From assembly GCF_030386795.1 (NCBI RefSeq), contig NZ_JANUQM010000002.1:867547-931546 (forward strand): DNA of 64,000 bases. Reading direction: 5' to 3'. A program made the translations under genes and the position numbers. Below are positions 24,950-34,503 of the stretch, piece after piece (the first letter of the stretch is position 1; the number at the start of each line of letters is the position of its first letter). Under the pieces are notes generated by a model that made no database searches, was not told the origin of the DNA, and saw only the letters and a program-made list of their open reading frames with translations. This DNA is from Streptomyces sp. S.PNR 29. Lineage in GTDB: Bacteria; Actinomycetota; Actinomycetes; Streptomycetales; Streptomycetaceae.

Positions 24950-25225
24950 ATGGGCTGGTTGTGGGCGATCATCGTGGGATTCGTACTGGGCCTGCTTGCC
25001 AAGGCGATCATTCCGGGCAAGCAACACATCCCTCTGTGGCTGACCACCATCCTGGGCATGCTCGGCGCCGTCGGCGGCAACGCCATCGCACGGTGGGCCG
25101 GCGTGGACGCGACAGCGGGTATCGACTGGTGGCGGCACGTCTTCCAGCTCGCGGCCGCCATCGCCCTCGTCGTACTCGGCGACAGGGCGTACACAGCGGT
25201 CCAGAGCCGCAGAAGGAGAGCGTGA
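24950..25225 (+). CDS. GlsB/YeaQ/YmgE family stress-response membrane protein
   Basis: 91 residues with three short Gly/Ala-rich membrane helices (WLWAIIVGFVLGLLAKAIIP, LTTILGMLGAVGGNAIARWA, VFQLAAAIALVVLGDRAY). The family (transglycosylase-associated membrane proteins) is induced by stress; the mechanism is unclear. Start ATG is preceded by AGGAGGAGG. Convergent with tyrS; no strong hairpin was found in the 97-bp gap. Confidence 0.85.
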   Translation: MGWLWAIIVGFVLGLLAKAIIPGKQHIPLWLTTILGMLGAVGGNAIARWAGVDATAGIDWWRHVFQLAAAIALVVLGDRAYTAVQSRRRRA

Positions 25226-25322
25226 GGCCCCGCGCCCCCTGGCGCGGCGAACTGCGTGACCGGCCCGGACGGCCGAAAACCGCGACGGCGCGAGACCTCG
25301 TGCGGCTCTCCCAGCGGTGCGC

Positions 25323-26591
25323 TCAGGCCCCGGTGACCTCCACCGCGGCCAGGTTCTTCTTGCCGCGGCGCAGCACCAGCCAGCGACCGTGCAGCAGGTC
25401 CTCCTTGGCGGGGACCGCGTCCTCGGCGGGCACCTTGACGTTGTTCACGTAGGCGCCGCCCTCCTTGACGGTGCGGCGCGCGGCCGACTTGCTGGCCACC
25501 AGGCCGACCTCGGCGAACAGGTCCACGACCGGACCGAGCTCGGCGACCTGGATGTGCGGCACCTCCGCGAGGGCCGCGGCCAGCGTCCTGTCGTCCAGCT
25601 CCGCCAGGTCGCCCTGGCCGAAGAGGGCCTTGGACGCGGCGATCACGGCCGCCGTCTGCTCGGCGCCGTGCACCAGCGTCGTCAGCTCCTCGGCCAGCGC
25701 ACGCTGCGCCGCGCGGGCCTGCGGACGCTCCTCGGTCTGCTTCTCCAGCTCCTCCAGCTCCTCGCGGGACTTGAAGGACAGGATGCGCATGTACTTCGAG
25801 ATGTCCCGGTCGTCCACGTTCAGCCAGAACTGGTAGAACGCGTACGGCGTCGTCATCTCCGGATCGAGCCAGACGGCGCCGCCCTCGGTCTTGCCGAACT
25901 TGGTGCCGTCCGCCTTGGTCATCAGCGGCGTCGCCATGGCGTGCACGCCGGCGCCCGGCTCCAGCCGGTGGATCAGGTCGAGCCCGGCCGTGAGGTTGCC
26001 CCACTGGTCGCTGCCGCCCTGCTGGAGTGTGCAGCCGTACCTCCGGTACAGCTGCAGGAAGTCCATGCCCTGGAGGATCTGGTAGCTGAACTCCGTGTAG
26101 CTGATGCCCTCGGAGGACTCCAGGCGCCGGGCCACGGAGTCCTTCGTCAGCATCTTGTTGACGCGGAAGTGCTTGCCGATGTCCCGCAGGAACTCGATCG
26201 CGGAGAGGCCCTCGGTCCAGTCGAGGTTGTTGACCATGACGGCCGCGTTCTCGCCCTCGAAGGACAGGAACGGCTCGATCTGGCGGCGCAGCTTGTCGAC
26301 CCAGCCGGCGACCGTCTCCGGGTCGTTCAGCGTGCGCTCCGCGGTCGGGCGCGGGTCGCCGATCAGACCCGTGGCGCCGCCCACCAGCGCCAGCGGCCGG
26401 TGGCCGGCCTGCTGGAGCCGGCGCACGGTGAGCACCTGCACCAGGTGCCCCACGTGCAGCGACGGCGCCGTCGGATCGAAACCGCAATAGAACGTGACGG
26501 GACCGTCCGCGAGCGCCTTGCGCAAAGCGTCCTCGTCAGTGGACAGGGCGAACAGCCCGCGCCACTTCAGCTCGTCGACGATGTCCGTCAC
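25323..26591 (-). CDS. tyrS: Tyrosyl-tRNA synthetase
   Basis: 422 residues, class Ic synthetase that charges tRNA-Tyr. HIGH-type motif HVGH ([20 protein letters not shown], about residue 45), KMSKS-type motif KFGKTEGG (about residue 235), and a C-terminal S4 RNA-binding domain ([20 protein letters not shown]). Full length. No T-box-like leader was seen in the 56-bp gap upstream, as expected for actinobacteria outside ileS. Confidence 0.96.
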   Translation of the reverse strand: MTDIVDELKWRGLFALSTDEDALRKALADGPVTFYCGFDPTAPSLHVGHLVQVLTVRRLQQAGHRPLALVGGATGLIGDPRPTAERTLNDPETVAGWVDKLRRQIEPFLSFEGENAAVMVNNLDWTEGLSAIEFLRDIGKHFRVNKMLTKDSVARRLESSEGISYTEFSYQILQGMDFLQLYRRYGCTLQQGGSDQWGNLTAGLDLIHRLEPGAGVHAMATPLMTKADGTKFGKTEGGAVWLDPEMTTPYAFYQFWLNVDDRDISKYMRILSFKSREELEELEKQTEERPQARAAQRALAEELTTLVHGAEQTAAVIAASKALFGQGDLAELDDRTLAAALAEVPHIQVAELGPVVDLFAEVGLVASKSAARRTVKEGGAYVNNVKVPAEDAVPAKEDLLHGRWLVLRRGKKNLAAVEVTGA

Positions 26592-26647
26592 GGTTCTCGT
26601 GTCTCCTTGATGATCTTCGGTCAGTCGGGTGACAGCCGACTACGAGG

Positions 26648-28042
26648 TTATACGCCCTGACTGACAGAGCTCATATTGAAGTCCGGCACGCGCACCGCGG
26701 GCATCGCGGCCCTGGTGAACCAGTCGCTCCACTCCCTGGGCAGCGTCCGCTCCGTACGCCCGGCCTCGGTCGCCCGGCCCAGCAGGTCCACCGGCGACTC
26801 GTTGAACCGGAAGTTGTTCACCTCCCCGGTCACCTCGCCGTTCTCGACCAGGTAGACGCCGTCCCTGGTCAGTCCCGTCAGCAGCAGCGTGGCCGGGTCC
26901 ACCTCGCGGATGTACCAGAGACAGGTCAGCAGCAGCCCGCGCTCGGTGTTCGCCACCATCTCGTCCAGGGAGCCGTCCGACCCGCCGTCCAGGATGAGGT
27001 TGCCGATCACCGGGGCCACCGGCAGCCCGGTCAGGCCCGCGCTGTGCCGGGTGGTCGTCAGGTGCTTCAGCTCGCCCTCGCGGATCCAGTCGGTGCCCTG
27101 GATCGGCAGCCCGTTGTCGAACACCGACTGGTCACCCCCCGAGGAGTGCGCGATCAGGAAGGGCGCGGTCTCCAGTCCCGGCTCGTTCGGGTCGCTGCGC
27201 AGGGTCAGCGGCAGATCGGTCAGCCGCTCGCCGACGCGCGTGCCGCCGCCCGGCTTGGAGAACACCGTCCGGCCCTCGGCCGCGTCCCGGCCCGACGCCG
27301 ACCACAGCTGGTAGATCAGCAGGTCGGCGACGGCGGTCGGCGGCAGCAGCGTCTCATAGCGCCCCGCGGGCAGCTCGACGCGCCGCTCGGCCCAGCCGAG
27401 CCGTACGGCGAGCTCGGCGTCGAGCGCCGCCGGGTCGACGTCCTTGAAGTCCCGTGTGGACTGTCCGGTCCAGGCCGACCGCGTACGGTCCGGCGACTTG
27501 GCGTTCAGCTCCAGCGTCCCGGTGGGCTGGTCGTACCGCAGGCGCAGCCCCGTCGACGTACCCAGGTAGGTCGACACGAGCTCGTGGTTGGCGAAGCCGT
27601 ACAGCTCGCGGCCGCCCGCCCGCGCGCGTGCGAACGCCTCGCCCAGCGCCGGCGCGAAGTCGGCGAACACGGCGGACGAGGTCTCGGCGGGCGCGTCCGT
27701 GAAGTCGGGCGACACCGGTACGCCCGTGACCAGCGGCTGCGCGTCCTCCGCGGGACCCGCGCCGCGCGCGGCGGCCTCGGCGGCCCGCACCAGCGGCTCC
27801 AGTTCGTCGACGGTCACGGCGGACCGCGACACCACACCGGAGGCCGTGCCCTCCTTGCCGTCGACCGTGGCGACGACGGTGAGCGTGCGCCCGCGCGTGA
27901 CGCCGTTCGTGGTGAGCGCGTTGCCCGCCCAGCGCAGGTTGGCGGTCGAGTGCTCGTCCGCGATGACGACACAGCCGTCGGCGGTGGACAGTTCGAGAGC
28001 CCGCTCGACGATCTCGTGCGGCTTGCTGGTACGCGCGCTCAT
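26648..28042 (-). CDS. tldE: TldE/PmbA-type metalloprotease subunit
   Basis: 464 residues. TldE family member: N-terminal SKPHEIVERALELSTADGCV, central RYETLLPPTAVADLLIYQL, and C-terminal LTGLTRDGVYLVENGEVTGE. TldE lacks the zinc site and pairs with TldD to process peptides. Its start overlaps the tldD stop (ATGA), so production is coupled. Heterodimer function comes from the E. coli pair; substrates in Streptomyces are not known to me. Confidence 0.92.
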   Translation of the reverse strand: MSARTSKPHEIVERALELSTADGCVVIADEHSTANLRWAGNALTTNGVTRGRTLTVVATVDGKEGTASGVVSRSAVTVDELEPLVRAAEAAARGAGPAEDAQPLVTGVPVSPDFTDAPAETSSAVFADFAPALGEAFARARAGGRELYGFANHELVSTYLGTSTGLRLRYDQPTGTLELNAKSPDRTRSAWTGQSTRDFKDVDPAALDAELAVRLGWAERRVELPAGRYETLLPPTAVADLLIYQLWSASGRDAAEGRTVFSKPGGGTRVGERLTDLPLTLRSDPNEPGLETAPFLIAHSSGGDQSVFDNGLPIQGTDWIREGELKHLTTTRHSAGLTGLPVAPVIGNLILDGGSDGSLDEMVANTERGLLLTCLWYIREVDPATLLLTGLTRDGVYLVENGEVTGEVNNFRFNESPVDLLGRATEAGRTERTLPREWSDWFTRAAMPAVRVPDFNMSSVSQGV

Positions 28043-29562
28043 CGACCGGCCTCCTGGGTGGTGTTCAGAATGTTGACGCCCTTGAAGAGGGCCGAGGGGC
28101 AGCCGTGCGAGACCGAAGCGACCTGGCCCGGCTGGGCCTTGCCGCAGTTGAAGGCACCGCCCAGGACGTACGTCTGCGGACCGCCGACGGCGGCCATGGA
28201 CCCCCAGAAGTCGGTGGTCGTCGCCTGGTAGGCCACGTCCCGCAGCTGCCCGGCGAGCCGCCCGTTCTCGATCCTGAAGAACCGCTGCCCGGTGAACTGG
28301 AAGTTGTAGCGCTGCATGTCGATCGACCAGGACCGGTCCCCGACGACGTAGATCCCCCGGTCCACGCCCCCGATCAGATCCTCGGTCGACAACCCGGCGG
28401 GGTCCGGCTGGAGCGACACGTTGGCCATGCGCTGCACCGGCACATGGGCGGGGGAGTCGGCGTACGCGCACCCGTTGGACCGCTCGAACCCGGTCAGCCG
28501 CGCGATGCGCCGGTCCAGCTGGTAGCCCACCAGCGTTCCGTCCTTGACCAGGTCCCAGGACTGGGCCGCCACGCCCTCGTCGTCGTAGCCGATGGTCGCC
28601 AGTCCGTGCTCGGCGGTGCGGTCGCCCGTGACGTTCATCAGCTCCGAGCCGTACCGCAGCTTGCCGAGCTGGTCGAAGGTGGCGAAGGAGGTGCCGGCGT
28701 AGGCGGCCTCGTAGCCGAGCGCGCGGTCCAGCTCGGTGGCGTGCCCGATGGACTCGTGGATGGTCAGCCACAGATTGGACGGGTCGATGACCAGGTCGTA
28801 CGGCCCCGGCTCGACGCTCGGCGCCCGCATCTTCTCGGCGAGCAGCTCCGGGAGCTGCGCCAGCTCGGCGTCCCAGTCCCAGCCGGTGCCGGTCAGGTAC
28901 TCCCAGCCGCGCCCGACGGGCGGGGCGATGGTGCGCATGGAGTCGAACTCGCCGCTCGACTCGTCGACCGACACGGCGGTGAACACCGGATGCAGCCGCA
29001 CCCGCTGCTGCGTGGTCACGGTCCCGGCCGTGTCGGCGTAGAACTTGTTCTCATGGACGGTGAGCAGCGAGGCGTCCACGTGGTCGACCCCGGCGGACGC
29101 CAGCAGCCGCGTGCTCCACTCGGCCAGCAGCCCGGCCTTCTCCTCGTCGGGCACGGTGAACGGATCGATCTCGTACGAGGAGATCCACGTCTTGTCGGCG
29201 TGCACGGGCTCGTCGGCCAGCTCCACGCGCTCCTCCGACCCGGCCGCCTTGATCACCTGGGCGGACAGTTTCGCCATCGCCACCGCCTGCGAGGCGACCT
29301 TGGCGGCGGCGTCGAGGGACAGGTCCACCCCCGACGCGAACCCCCATGTACCGCCGTGCACCACGCGCACCGCGTACCCGAGGTCGGTGGTGTCCGAGGA
29401 TCCGGCGGGCTTGGCGTCCCGGAACCGCCAGGACGCGCCCCGCACCCGCTCCAACCGGAAGTCCGCGTGCTCGGCACCGAGCGCACGCGCGCGTGCCAGC
29501 GCGGCGTCGGCCAGGGCGCGTAGGGGTAGTGCCGTGAAGGCTTCGTCGATGCTATGAGGCAC
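28039..29562 (-). CDS. tldD: TldD zinc metalloprotease subunit
   Basis: 507 residues. Zinc-binding HExxxH is intact at His269-His274 (TIHESIGHATELD), and the conserved cysteine segment GGAFNCGKAQPGQ is near residue 475. TldD is the catalytic partner of TldE and cleaves peptides, including modified-peptide precursors in some bacteria. Start ATG; the 283-bp gap to fabG has repeated GGCATCCCTCC and CTCCGGCGCCG units but no gene. Confidence 0.95.
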   Translation of the reverse strand: MPHSIDEAFTALPLRALADAALARARALGAEHADFRLERVRGASWRFRDAKPAGSSDTTDLGYAVRVVHGGTWGFASGVDLSLDAAAKVASQAVAMAKLSAQVIKAAGSEERVELADEPVHADKTWISSYEIDPFTVPDEEKAGLLAEWSTRLLASAGVDHVDASLLTVHENKFYADTAGTVTTQQRVRLHPVFTAVSVDESSGEFDSMRTIAPPVGRGWEYLTGTGWDWDAELAQLPELLAEKMRAPSVEPGPYDLVIDPSNLWLTIHESIGHATELDRALGYEAAYAGTSFATFDQLGKLRYGSELMNVTGDRTAEHGLATIGYDDEGVAAQSWDLVKDGTLVGYQLDRRIARLTGFERSNGCAYADSPAHVPVQRMANVSLQPDPAGLSTEDLIGGVDRGIYVVGDRSWSIDMQRYNFQFTGQRFFRIENGRLAGQLRDVAYQATTTDFWGSMAAVGGPQTYVLGGAFNCGKAQPGQVASVSHGCPSALFKGVNILNTTQEAGR

Positions 29563-29845
29563 GGAGGTCTCCCTGCTGTCGTGGCCTGTGGACCACGATC
29601 ATGTCGCGCGGGCGGGCCCGTGGACCACACCTTTCCTTTGGCATCCCTCCGGCATCCCTCCGGCGCCGCTCCGGCGCCGAAGGCTTCTGTAGGGATCCGA
29701 CAGTGAGTCCCGTGAGCCACTGTGGGCGCCCGATTGCCCGCGGGCGCTTTCGGCCCGATAGGTTTTCGAGGAAGCCACCTGTCGTCGCCGCCTGCCATCC
29801 AGGTGCTGGGGCGGGTACTCACACCGCTATCGAAAGGGTGATCCG

Positions 29846-30565
29846 TTGAGCCGCTCGGTTCTCGTCACCGGAGGCAACCGGGGCATCGGCCTCGCCATCG
29901 CCCGCGCGTTCGCCGACGCCGGCGACAAGGTCGCCATCACATACCGCTCGGGCGAGCCGCCGGCCGCCCTGGCGGAACTGGGCTGCCTCGCCGTCAAGTG
30001 CGACATCACCGACAACGAGCAGGTGGAGCAGGCCTACAAGGAGATCGAGGACGCGCACGGTCCCGTCGAGGTCCTCGTCGCCAACGCCGGCATCACCAAG
30101 GACCAGCTCCTGATGCGTATGTCCGAGGAGGACTTCACGTCCGTCCTCGACACCAACCTCACCGGCACCTTCCGCGTCGTCAAGCGCGCCAACCGCGGGA
30201 TGCTGCGCGCCAAGAAGGGCCGCGTGGTGCTGATCTCCTCCGTCGTCGGGCTGTACGGCTCGCCGGGGCAGGCGAACTACGCCGCCTCCAAGGCCGCCCT
30301 CGTCGGCTTCGCGCGTTCCCTCGCCCGTGAGCTGGGCTCGCGCAACATCACCTTCAACGTCGTCGCGCCCGGCTTCGTCGACACCGACATGACCAAGGTG
30401 CTCACCGACGAACAGCGCGCGAACATCGTGTCGCAGGTGCCGCTCGGCCGGTACGCGCAGCCGGAGGAGGTCGCCGCGACGGTGCGGTTCCTCACCTCGG
30501 ACGACGCCTCGTACATCACTGGAGCCGTCATCCCCGTAGACGGCGGACTGGGAATGGGTCACTGA
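29846..30565 (+). CDS. fabG: 3-oxoacyl-ACP reductase FabG
   Basis: 239 residues. TTG start (SRSVLVTGGNRGIGLA) with AAAGGGTG upstream. SDR glycine motif GGNRGIG, catalytic YAASKAALVGFARSLAR (Tyr-Lys), and PVDGGLGMGH end. It reduces 3-oxoacyl-ACP in fatty-acid elongation. The 5-bp gap to fabI means one operon, the standard actinobacterial fabG-inhA arrangement. Confidence 0.94.
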   Translation: MSRSVLVTGGNRGIGLAIARAFADAGDKVAITYRSGEPPAALAELGCLAVKCDITDNEQVEQAYKEIEDAHGPVEVLVANAGITKDQLLMRMSEEDFTSVLDTNLTGTFRVVKRANRGMLRAKKGRVVLISSVVGLYGSPGQANYAASKAALVGFARSLARELGSRNITFNVVAPGFVDTDMTKVLTDEQRANIVSQVPLGRYAQPEEVAATVRFLTSDDASYITGAVIPVDGGLGMGH

Positions 30566-30570
30566 TCACC

Positions 30571-31338
30571 ATGAGCGGAATTCTCGAGGGCAAGCGCGTC
30601 CTGATCACCGGTGTGCTGATGGAGTCCTCCATCGCCTTCCACACCGCCAAGCTGGCCCAGGAGCAGGGCGCCGAGATCATCCTGACCGCGTTCCCGCGGC
30701 CCACGCTGACCGAGCGCATCGCCAAGAAGCTGCCGAAGCCGACCAAGGTCATCGAGCTCGACGTCACCAACGACGAGCACCTCGGGCGCCTGGCCGACAT
30801 CGTCGGCGAGGAGCTCGGCGGCCTCGACGGCGTCGTCCACTCCATCGGCTTCGCCCCTCAGGACGCGCTCGGCGGCAACTTCCTCAACACGCCGTTCGAG
30901 TCGGTCGCCACCGCCATGCACGTCTCGGCGTACTCCCTGAAGTCGCTGACCATGGCCTGCCTGCCGCTGATGCAGAACGGCGGCTCGGTCGTCGGCCTCA
31001 CCTTCGACGCCCAGTTCGCCTGGCCGCAGTACGACTGGATGGGCCCGGCCAAGGCCGCCCTGGAGGCCACCAACCGCTACATGGCGCGCGACCTGGGCAA
31101 GCAGAACATCCGCTGCAACCTCATCTCCGCGGGCCCCATCGGCTCCATGGCCGCCAAGTCCATCCCGGGCTTCGGTGAGCTGGCCTCCGTGTGGGACTCC
31201 CGCTCCCCGCTGGAGTGGGACCTCAAGGACCCCGAGCCGGCCGGCCGCGGTGTCGTCGCCCTGCTGAGCGACTGGTTCCCGAAGACCACCGGCGAGATCA
31301 TCCACGTGGACGGCGGTCTGCACGCCATCGGCGCGTGA
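30571..31338 (+). CDS. fabI: Enoyl-ACP reductase FabI/InhA
   Basis: 255 residues. FabI-type SDR with the variant glycine motif LITGVLMESSIAF, catalytic YDWMGPAKAALEATNRYMAR (Tyr-x6-Lys), and SAGPIGSMAAKSIPGF. It completes each elongation cycle with NADH and is the InhA counterpart. It follows fabG after 5 bp and ends before a hairpin. Full length, no odd features. Confidence 0.95.
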   Translation: MSGILEGKRVLITGVLMESSIAFHTAKLAQEQGAEIILTAFPRPTLTERIAKKLPKPTKVIELDVTNDEHLGRLADIVGEELGGLDGVVHSIGFAPQDALGGNFLNTPFESVATAMHVSAYSLKSLTMACLPLMQNGGSVVGLTFDAQFAWPQYDWMGPAKAALEATNRYMARDLGKQNIRCNLISAGPIGSMAAKSIPGFGELASVWDSRSPLEWDLKDPEPAGRGVVALLSDWFPKTTGEIIHVDGGLHAIGA

Positions 31339-31364
31339 TCGCCGCCGGTCCGGCCGACTGACGA

Positions 31365-31392
31365 GGGCTCGCATCCTGCCGGGTGCGGGCCC
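31365..31392 (+). terminator. Terminator after fabI
   Basis: 9-bp stem (GGGCTCGCA/TGCGGGCCC, one G-U pair) with 10-nt loop, 26 nt past the fabI stop. Confidence 0.6.
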
Positions 31393-31509
31393 TTGGCGCA
31401 TCACTCGTTCGGCTCACCCGGCCGGGCGGGGGAGTGCGGCGACCGGGCACTCTGGAGTGGGCGTCCCCCCACGCGTTTCCCTCCCCAGCACGGCCGAGGA
31501 GGTCCCCTT

Positions 31510-31866
31510 GTGTACCTGTCTCGCAGCCTGGCCTCAGCGACCTTCGCCGTCGCCCTCGTGATGTCCGTGCCGTACCAGGCGATGCCCCACGCGCGCGTGC
31601 CCGCCGGAAAGACCGGGCCGCGGCCGGCGGAGCTCTTCGGCGCCACGTGCTGGATCCGGACCACCGGCTCCCAGGTGACCGCCTACTGCCACAACCCCTA
31701 TCCGGACACCGACCGCGTGCGTCTGCACATCGAGTGCGCCCGCTGGTGGGACATCGACAGCGACGGCTCCCCGGTGGACGCCGAGCCCGCGCAGACCGTG
31801 CGGCTGACCGGGCGCTGCTGGAAGGAGGTCGGCTCGGTGTGGGTCAGCCACCGGAAGGCGAGCTGA
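31510..31866 (+). CDS. Small secreted protein of unknown function
   Basis: 118 residues from a GTG with GAGGAGG 7 nt upstream. A signal peptide (YLSRSLASATFAVALVMSV) is followed by a mature region with four cysteines (TCWIRTTGS, AYCHNPYPD, IECARWWD, GRCWKEVGS), probably two disulfides. No family is recognised. Its last 23 bp overlap the end of the convergent GntR gene, which would allow transcript overlap between the two. Confidence 0.75.
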   Translation: MYLSRSLASATFAVALVMSVPYQAMPHARVPAGKTGPRPAELFGATCWIRTTGSQVTAYCHNPYPDTDRVRLHIECARWWDIDSDGSPVDAEPAQTVRLTGRCWKEVGSVWVSHRKAS

Positions 31867-32536
31867 ACCGGCCGGGACGGCACGCCAGGGGATAGCCCGC
31901 CGCCTCCCTCGCCGCCGTCTCGGCGTCGCCCGCGCGGATCGCGTCGACCAGCCGGGTGTGCTCCATGTACGTCTCCGGCGTCAGCTCCCCGCCGACGTCG
32001 TCGCGCAGCCAGTCCCGCAGGACCTCGCCCAGGTCCGCGTACATCGCCGACATCACGTCGTTGTGGGACGCGGCCACGACGGCCAGGTGGAAGGTCGAGT
32101 CCGCCGTCACGAACGCCTCCGCGTCCCCCGACTCCCAGGCCTCCTCCCGGCGCAGCAGCAGCGCGTCGAGCTGCTTGAGGTCCTTCTCCGTGCGCCGCTC
32201 GGCGGCCAGCTTGGCGGCGGCCGACTCCAGCGTGGAGCGGAGCTCGGCGATGTGCCGGGGGTCGGCGTCCGCGAAACGGCGGTGCATCACACCCGCCAGC
32301 TCACTGGTCGCCACCACGTAGGTGCCGGAGCCCTGGCGGATGTCCAGCAGGCCGTTGTGGGCCAGCGCGCGGACGGCCTCGCGGACCGTGTTGCGGGCGA
32401 CGCCGAGTTGCTCGACCAGCTCGGGCTCGGTCGGGATACGGGAGCCGACCGGCCACTCGCCCGAGGCGATCTGGTGCCGCAGCGCGGCGATGACCTGCTC
32501 GGAGAGCGCCGAACGGCGGGCATGGCTCAGAGGCAT
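31844..32536 (-). CDS. FadR-subfamily GntR transcriptional regulator
   Basis: 230 residues. N-terminal winged HTH (SEQVIAALRHQIASGEWPVG then LGVARNTVREAVRALAHNGL) and a C-terminal all-helical FCD ligand domain (AFVTADSTFHLAVVAASHND). FCD regulators usually sense organic acids or related metabolites. It is divergent from the MFS exporter gene; an AATCAT-N3-ATGATT palindrome over the exporter's promoter is a natural target. ATG at 32536 is chosen; a start five codons upstream is possible. Confidence 0.9.
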   Translation of the reverse strand: MPLSHARRSALSEQVIAALRHQIASGEWPVGSRIPTEPELVEQLGVARNTVREAVRALAHNGLLDIRQGSGTYVVATSELAGVMHRRFADADPRHIAELRSTLESAAAKLAAERRTEKDLKQLDALLLRREEAWESGDAEAFVTADSTFHLAVVAASHNDVMSAMYADLGEVLRDWLRDDVGGELTPETYMEHTRLVDAIRAGDAETAAREAAGYPLACRPGRFSSPSGG

Positions 32537-32601
32537 GGCACACCTTCGCACGGAGACTGCGGCAGCCGACAGCCGAGGCCGTCGCTCCAGACTCGACCAC
32601 C

Positions 32602-32623
32602 AATCATCCTATGATTCTATGAT
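32602..32623 (+). promoter_or_regulatory. Palindrome and two overlapping TATGAT -10 boxes of the MFS gene
   Basis: AATCATcctATGATT (32602-32616) is a perfect palindrome in the 94-bp gap between the GntR and MFS genes. TATGAT occurs at 32610-32615 and 32618-32623, each a good -10, placing transcription starts near the MFS start codons. A GntR repressor bound here would block the promoter. Confidence 0.6.
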
Positions 32624-32630
32624 GGGCCCC

Positions 32631-33920
32631 ATGGCTAGCGAGGAAACCCGGACGCTCGCGTCCACGACCGCACCGAACTCGTCCGCCCACGAGACCCGGA
32701 ACTCCGGGGAACCCGCCACGCGCGCGTGGGCCGTGCGCCTGCTCGTCGTCGGCATCGTGCTGTCCGCCCTGAACCTCCGCCCCGCCATCACCAGCCTCGG
32801 CGCGCTCCTTGAGGAGGTCCGCGACGGGCTCGGCATGAGCGGCAGCGTGGCCGGACTGCTCACCTCCGTGCCCCCGCTCTGCTTCGCCGTCTTCGGTGTC
32901 ACCGCCCCGCGGCTCGCCCGCCGCTTCGGGGCCGGCGCGGTGGTCTGCGCCGGCATGGTCGCCATCGCCACGGGCCTGCTCATACGCCCGTACACCGGCG
33001 GCACGGCGGGCTTCCTGGCCGCCAGTGCCCTCGCGCTCATGGGCATCGCGGTCAGCAACGTGCTGATGCCCGTCATCGTCAAGCGCTGGTTCCCCGACCG
33101 TGTCGGTTCCATGACCGGCCTGTACTCGATGGCCCTCGCCCTCGGCACCTCGCTCGCGGCCGCCGTGACGGTGCCCCTGACCGACGCGCTGGGCGGCGGC
33201 TGGCAGCCCGGCCTCGCGGTGTGGGCGGCCCTCGCGGCGGCTGCCGTGGTGCCGTGGATTCCGTTCGTACGGGACCGGGCGGCGGGGCCCGCCGAGCCGT
33301 CGACCGTGACTCCCGCGCGCGAGGAGCCGCCCGCGCTGCGGATCACCCGGAGCCGTACGGCCTGGGCGCTCGCCGTCTTCTTCGGCCTCCAGGCCACCGC
33401 CGCCTACATCACCATGGGCTGGATGGCGCAGATCTTCCGGGACGCGGGCGTGCCCGCGGGCACGGCCGGGCTGCTGCTCGCCGTCACCATGGTGATGGGC
33501 GTACCGCTGGCCTTCGTCATCCCGCGCCTCGCCACCCGGCTGCCCCACCAGGGCCCGATCGTCCTCGCACTCGGCGTCTGCGGCCTCGCAGGCTACGCGG
33601 GCCTGTACTTCGCGCCGGCCGGCGGCGCCTGGGCCTGGGCCGTGCTGCTCGGCGTCTCCAACTGCGCCTTCCCGCTCGCCCTCACCATGGTGGGGATGCG
33701 GGCCCGGACGGGCGCGGGCGTGGCCCAGCTGTCGGCCTTCGCCCAGAGCGCCGGCTACCTGATCTCCATCCCGGGGCCCCTCCTGGTGGGCGTGCTCTAC
33801 CAGCACAGCGGCGGGTGGGGCCTGCCGATCGCGCTCATGACCGGTCTGATGATCCCGCAGATGCTGGTGGGTGTCCTGGCGGGGCGCGACCGGACCGTGG
33901 AGGACGAGGCGGCCCGCTGA
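32631..33920 (+). CDS. MFS transporter, CynX/NimT-like
   Basis: 429 residues with 12 predicted helices in two groups of six split by a charged loop (near residue 215). The CynX-type start VLSALNLRPAITSLGALLEE is clear. The family exports or imports small anions such as cyanate and nitroimidazoles; the substrate is unknown. In-frame ATGs at 32619 and 32622 precede the ATG at 32631. None has a strong ribosome site, and the -10 positions suggest a leaderless mRNA. Likely controlled by the divergent GntR regulator. Confidence 0.85.
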   Translation: MASEETRTLASTTAPNSSAHETRNSGEPATRAWAVRLLVVGIVLSALNLRPAITSLGALLEEVRDGLGMSGSVAGLLTSVPPLCFAVFGVTAPRLARRFGAGAVVCAGMVAIATGLLIRPYTGGTAGFLAASALALMGIAVSNVLMPVIVKRWFPDRVGSMTGLYSMALALGTSLAAAVTVPLTDALGGGWQPGLAVWAALAAAAVVPWIPFVRDRAAGPAEPSTVTPAREEPPALRITRSRTAWALAVFFGLQATAAYITMGWMAQIFRDAGVPAGTAGLLLAVTMVMGVPLAFVIPRLATRLPHQGPIVLALGVCGLAGYAGLYFAPAGGAWAWAVLLGVSNCAFPLALTMVGMRARTGAGVAQLSAFAQSAGYLISIPGPLLVGVLYQHSGGWGLPIALMTGLMIPQMLVGVLAGRDRTVEDEAAR

Positions 33921-33971
33921 CACCCGGGACCCGGCGGAGCCCCCACGGGCGAGGGGTGCGAGACTTGCCGT

Positions 33972-34091
33972 ATGCCACCAGTGCTCGATCCGAACCCTCA
34001 GCACAGCCAGAAGAAGATGCTGCTCGTCTTCGGCACGTTCTTCGCGATCTTCATCATCATCGGCGTCATCGCCTCGATCGCCTCACCGTGA
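33972..34091 (+). CDS. SGM_5486-family transporter-associated small protein
   Basis: 39 residues: MPPVLDPNPQHSQKKM then one hydrophobic helix (LLVFGTFFAIFIIIGVIASI). It matches the Streptomyces SGM_5486 family, which is found next to this transporter type. It lies 51 bp downstream of the MFS gene on the same strand. Function is not known; a small modulator or partner of the transporter is the natural guess. Confidence 0.8.
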   Translation: MPPVLDPNPQHSQKKMLLVFGTFFAIFIIIGVIASIASP

Positions 34092-34131
34092 CCACGCCCC
34101 CGCAGGGGTCGAGGTGGGGCTGGCCCCCCAT

Positions 34132-34376
34132 CCCCTAGGGGGTGTCCGCAAAGTCGCGCCTGCCCCGCGACGCCCGGCACGCTCCCCCAAGCTCTTCGAG
34201 CAGGGGGGACCCCCACTCGCCGCACCGGGCGAACCCCCGAGTACGACCAGTACGCGGGCATTCGCCCGGCACTCCCCCAAGCTCTTCGAGCAGGGGGTAC
34301 CCCCAGAGCACGCACCGGACGCCGCAGGGCCCGCCCTCCGGGCGAACGACGCGACTTTACGGACACCCCCTAGGGG
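34132..34376. mobile_element. MITE-like element with 27-bp terminal inverted repeats
   Basis: 245 bp bounded by CCCCTAGGGGGTGTCCGCAA... (34132-34158) and its inverse (34350-34376), 26 of 27 bases matching. Inside are two direct copies (34182-34214 and 34272-34304) of a hairpin unit CTCCCCCAAGCTC-TTC-GAGCAGGGGG. No coding capacity is evident. The structure fits a non-autonomous transposable element mobilised by an IS with these ends elsewhere. Confidence 0.7.
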
Positions 34377-34503
34377 GTGAGGGTCAGGGTCAAGTGGGTG
34401 GATCACCGGATGGGCCGGGGCCCCCGGGTTCCGTACCTTCGAGTCGTGGCCGCGAGAGGCGGACACGGGGACCACGGACCACTCGAAGACCCGCGGAGGC
34501 AGC

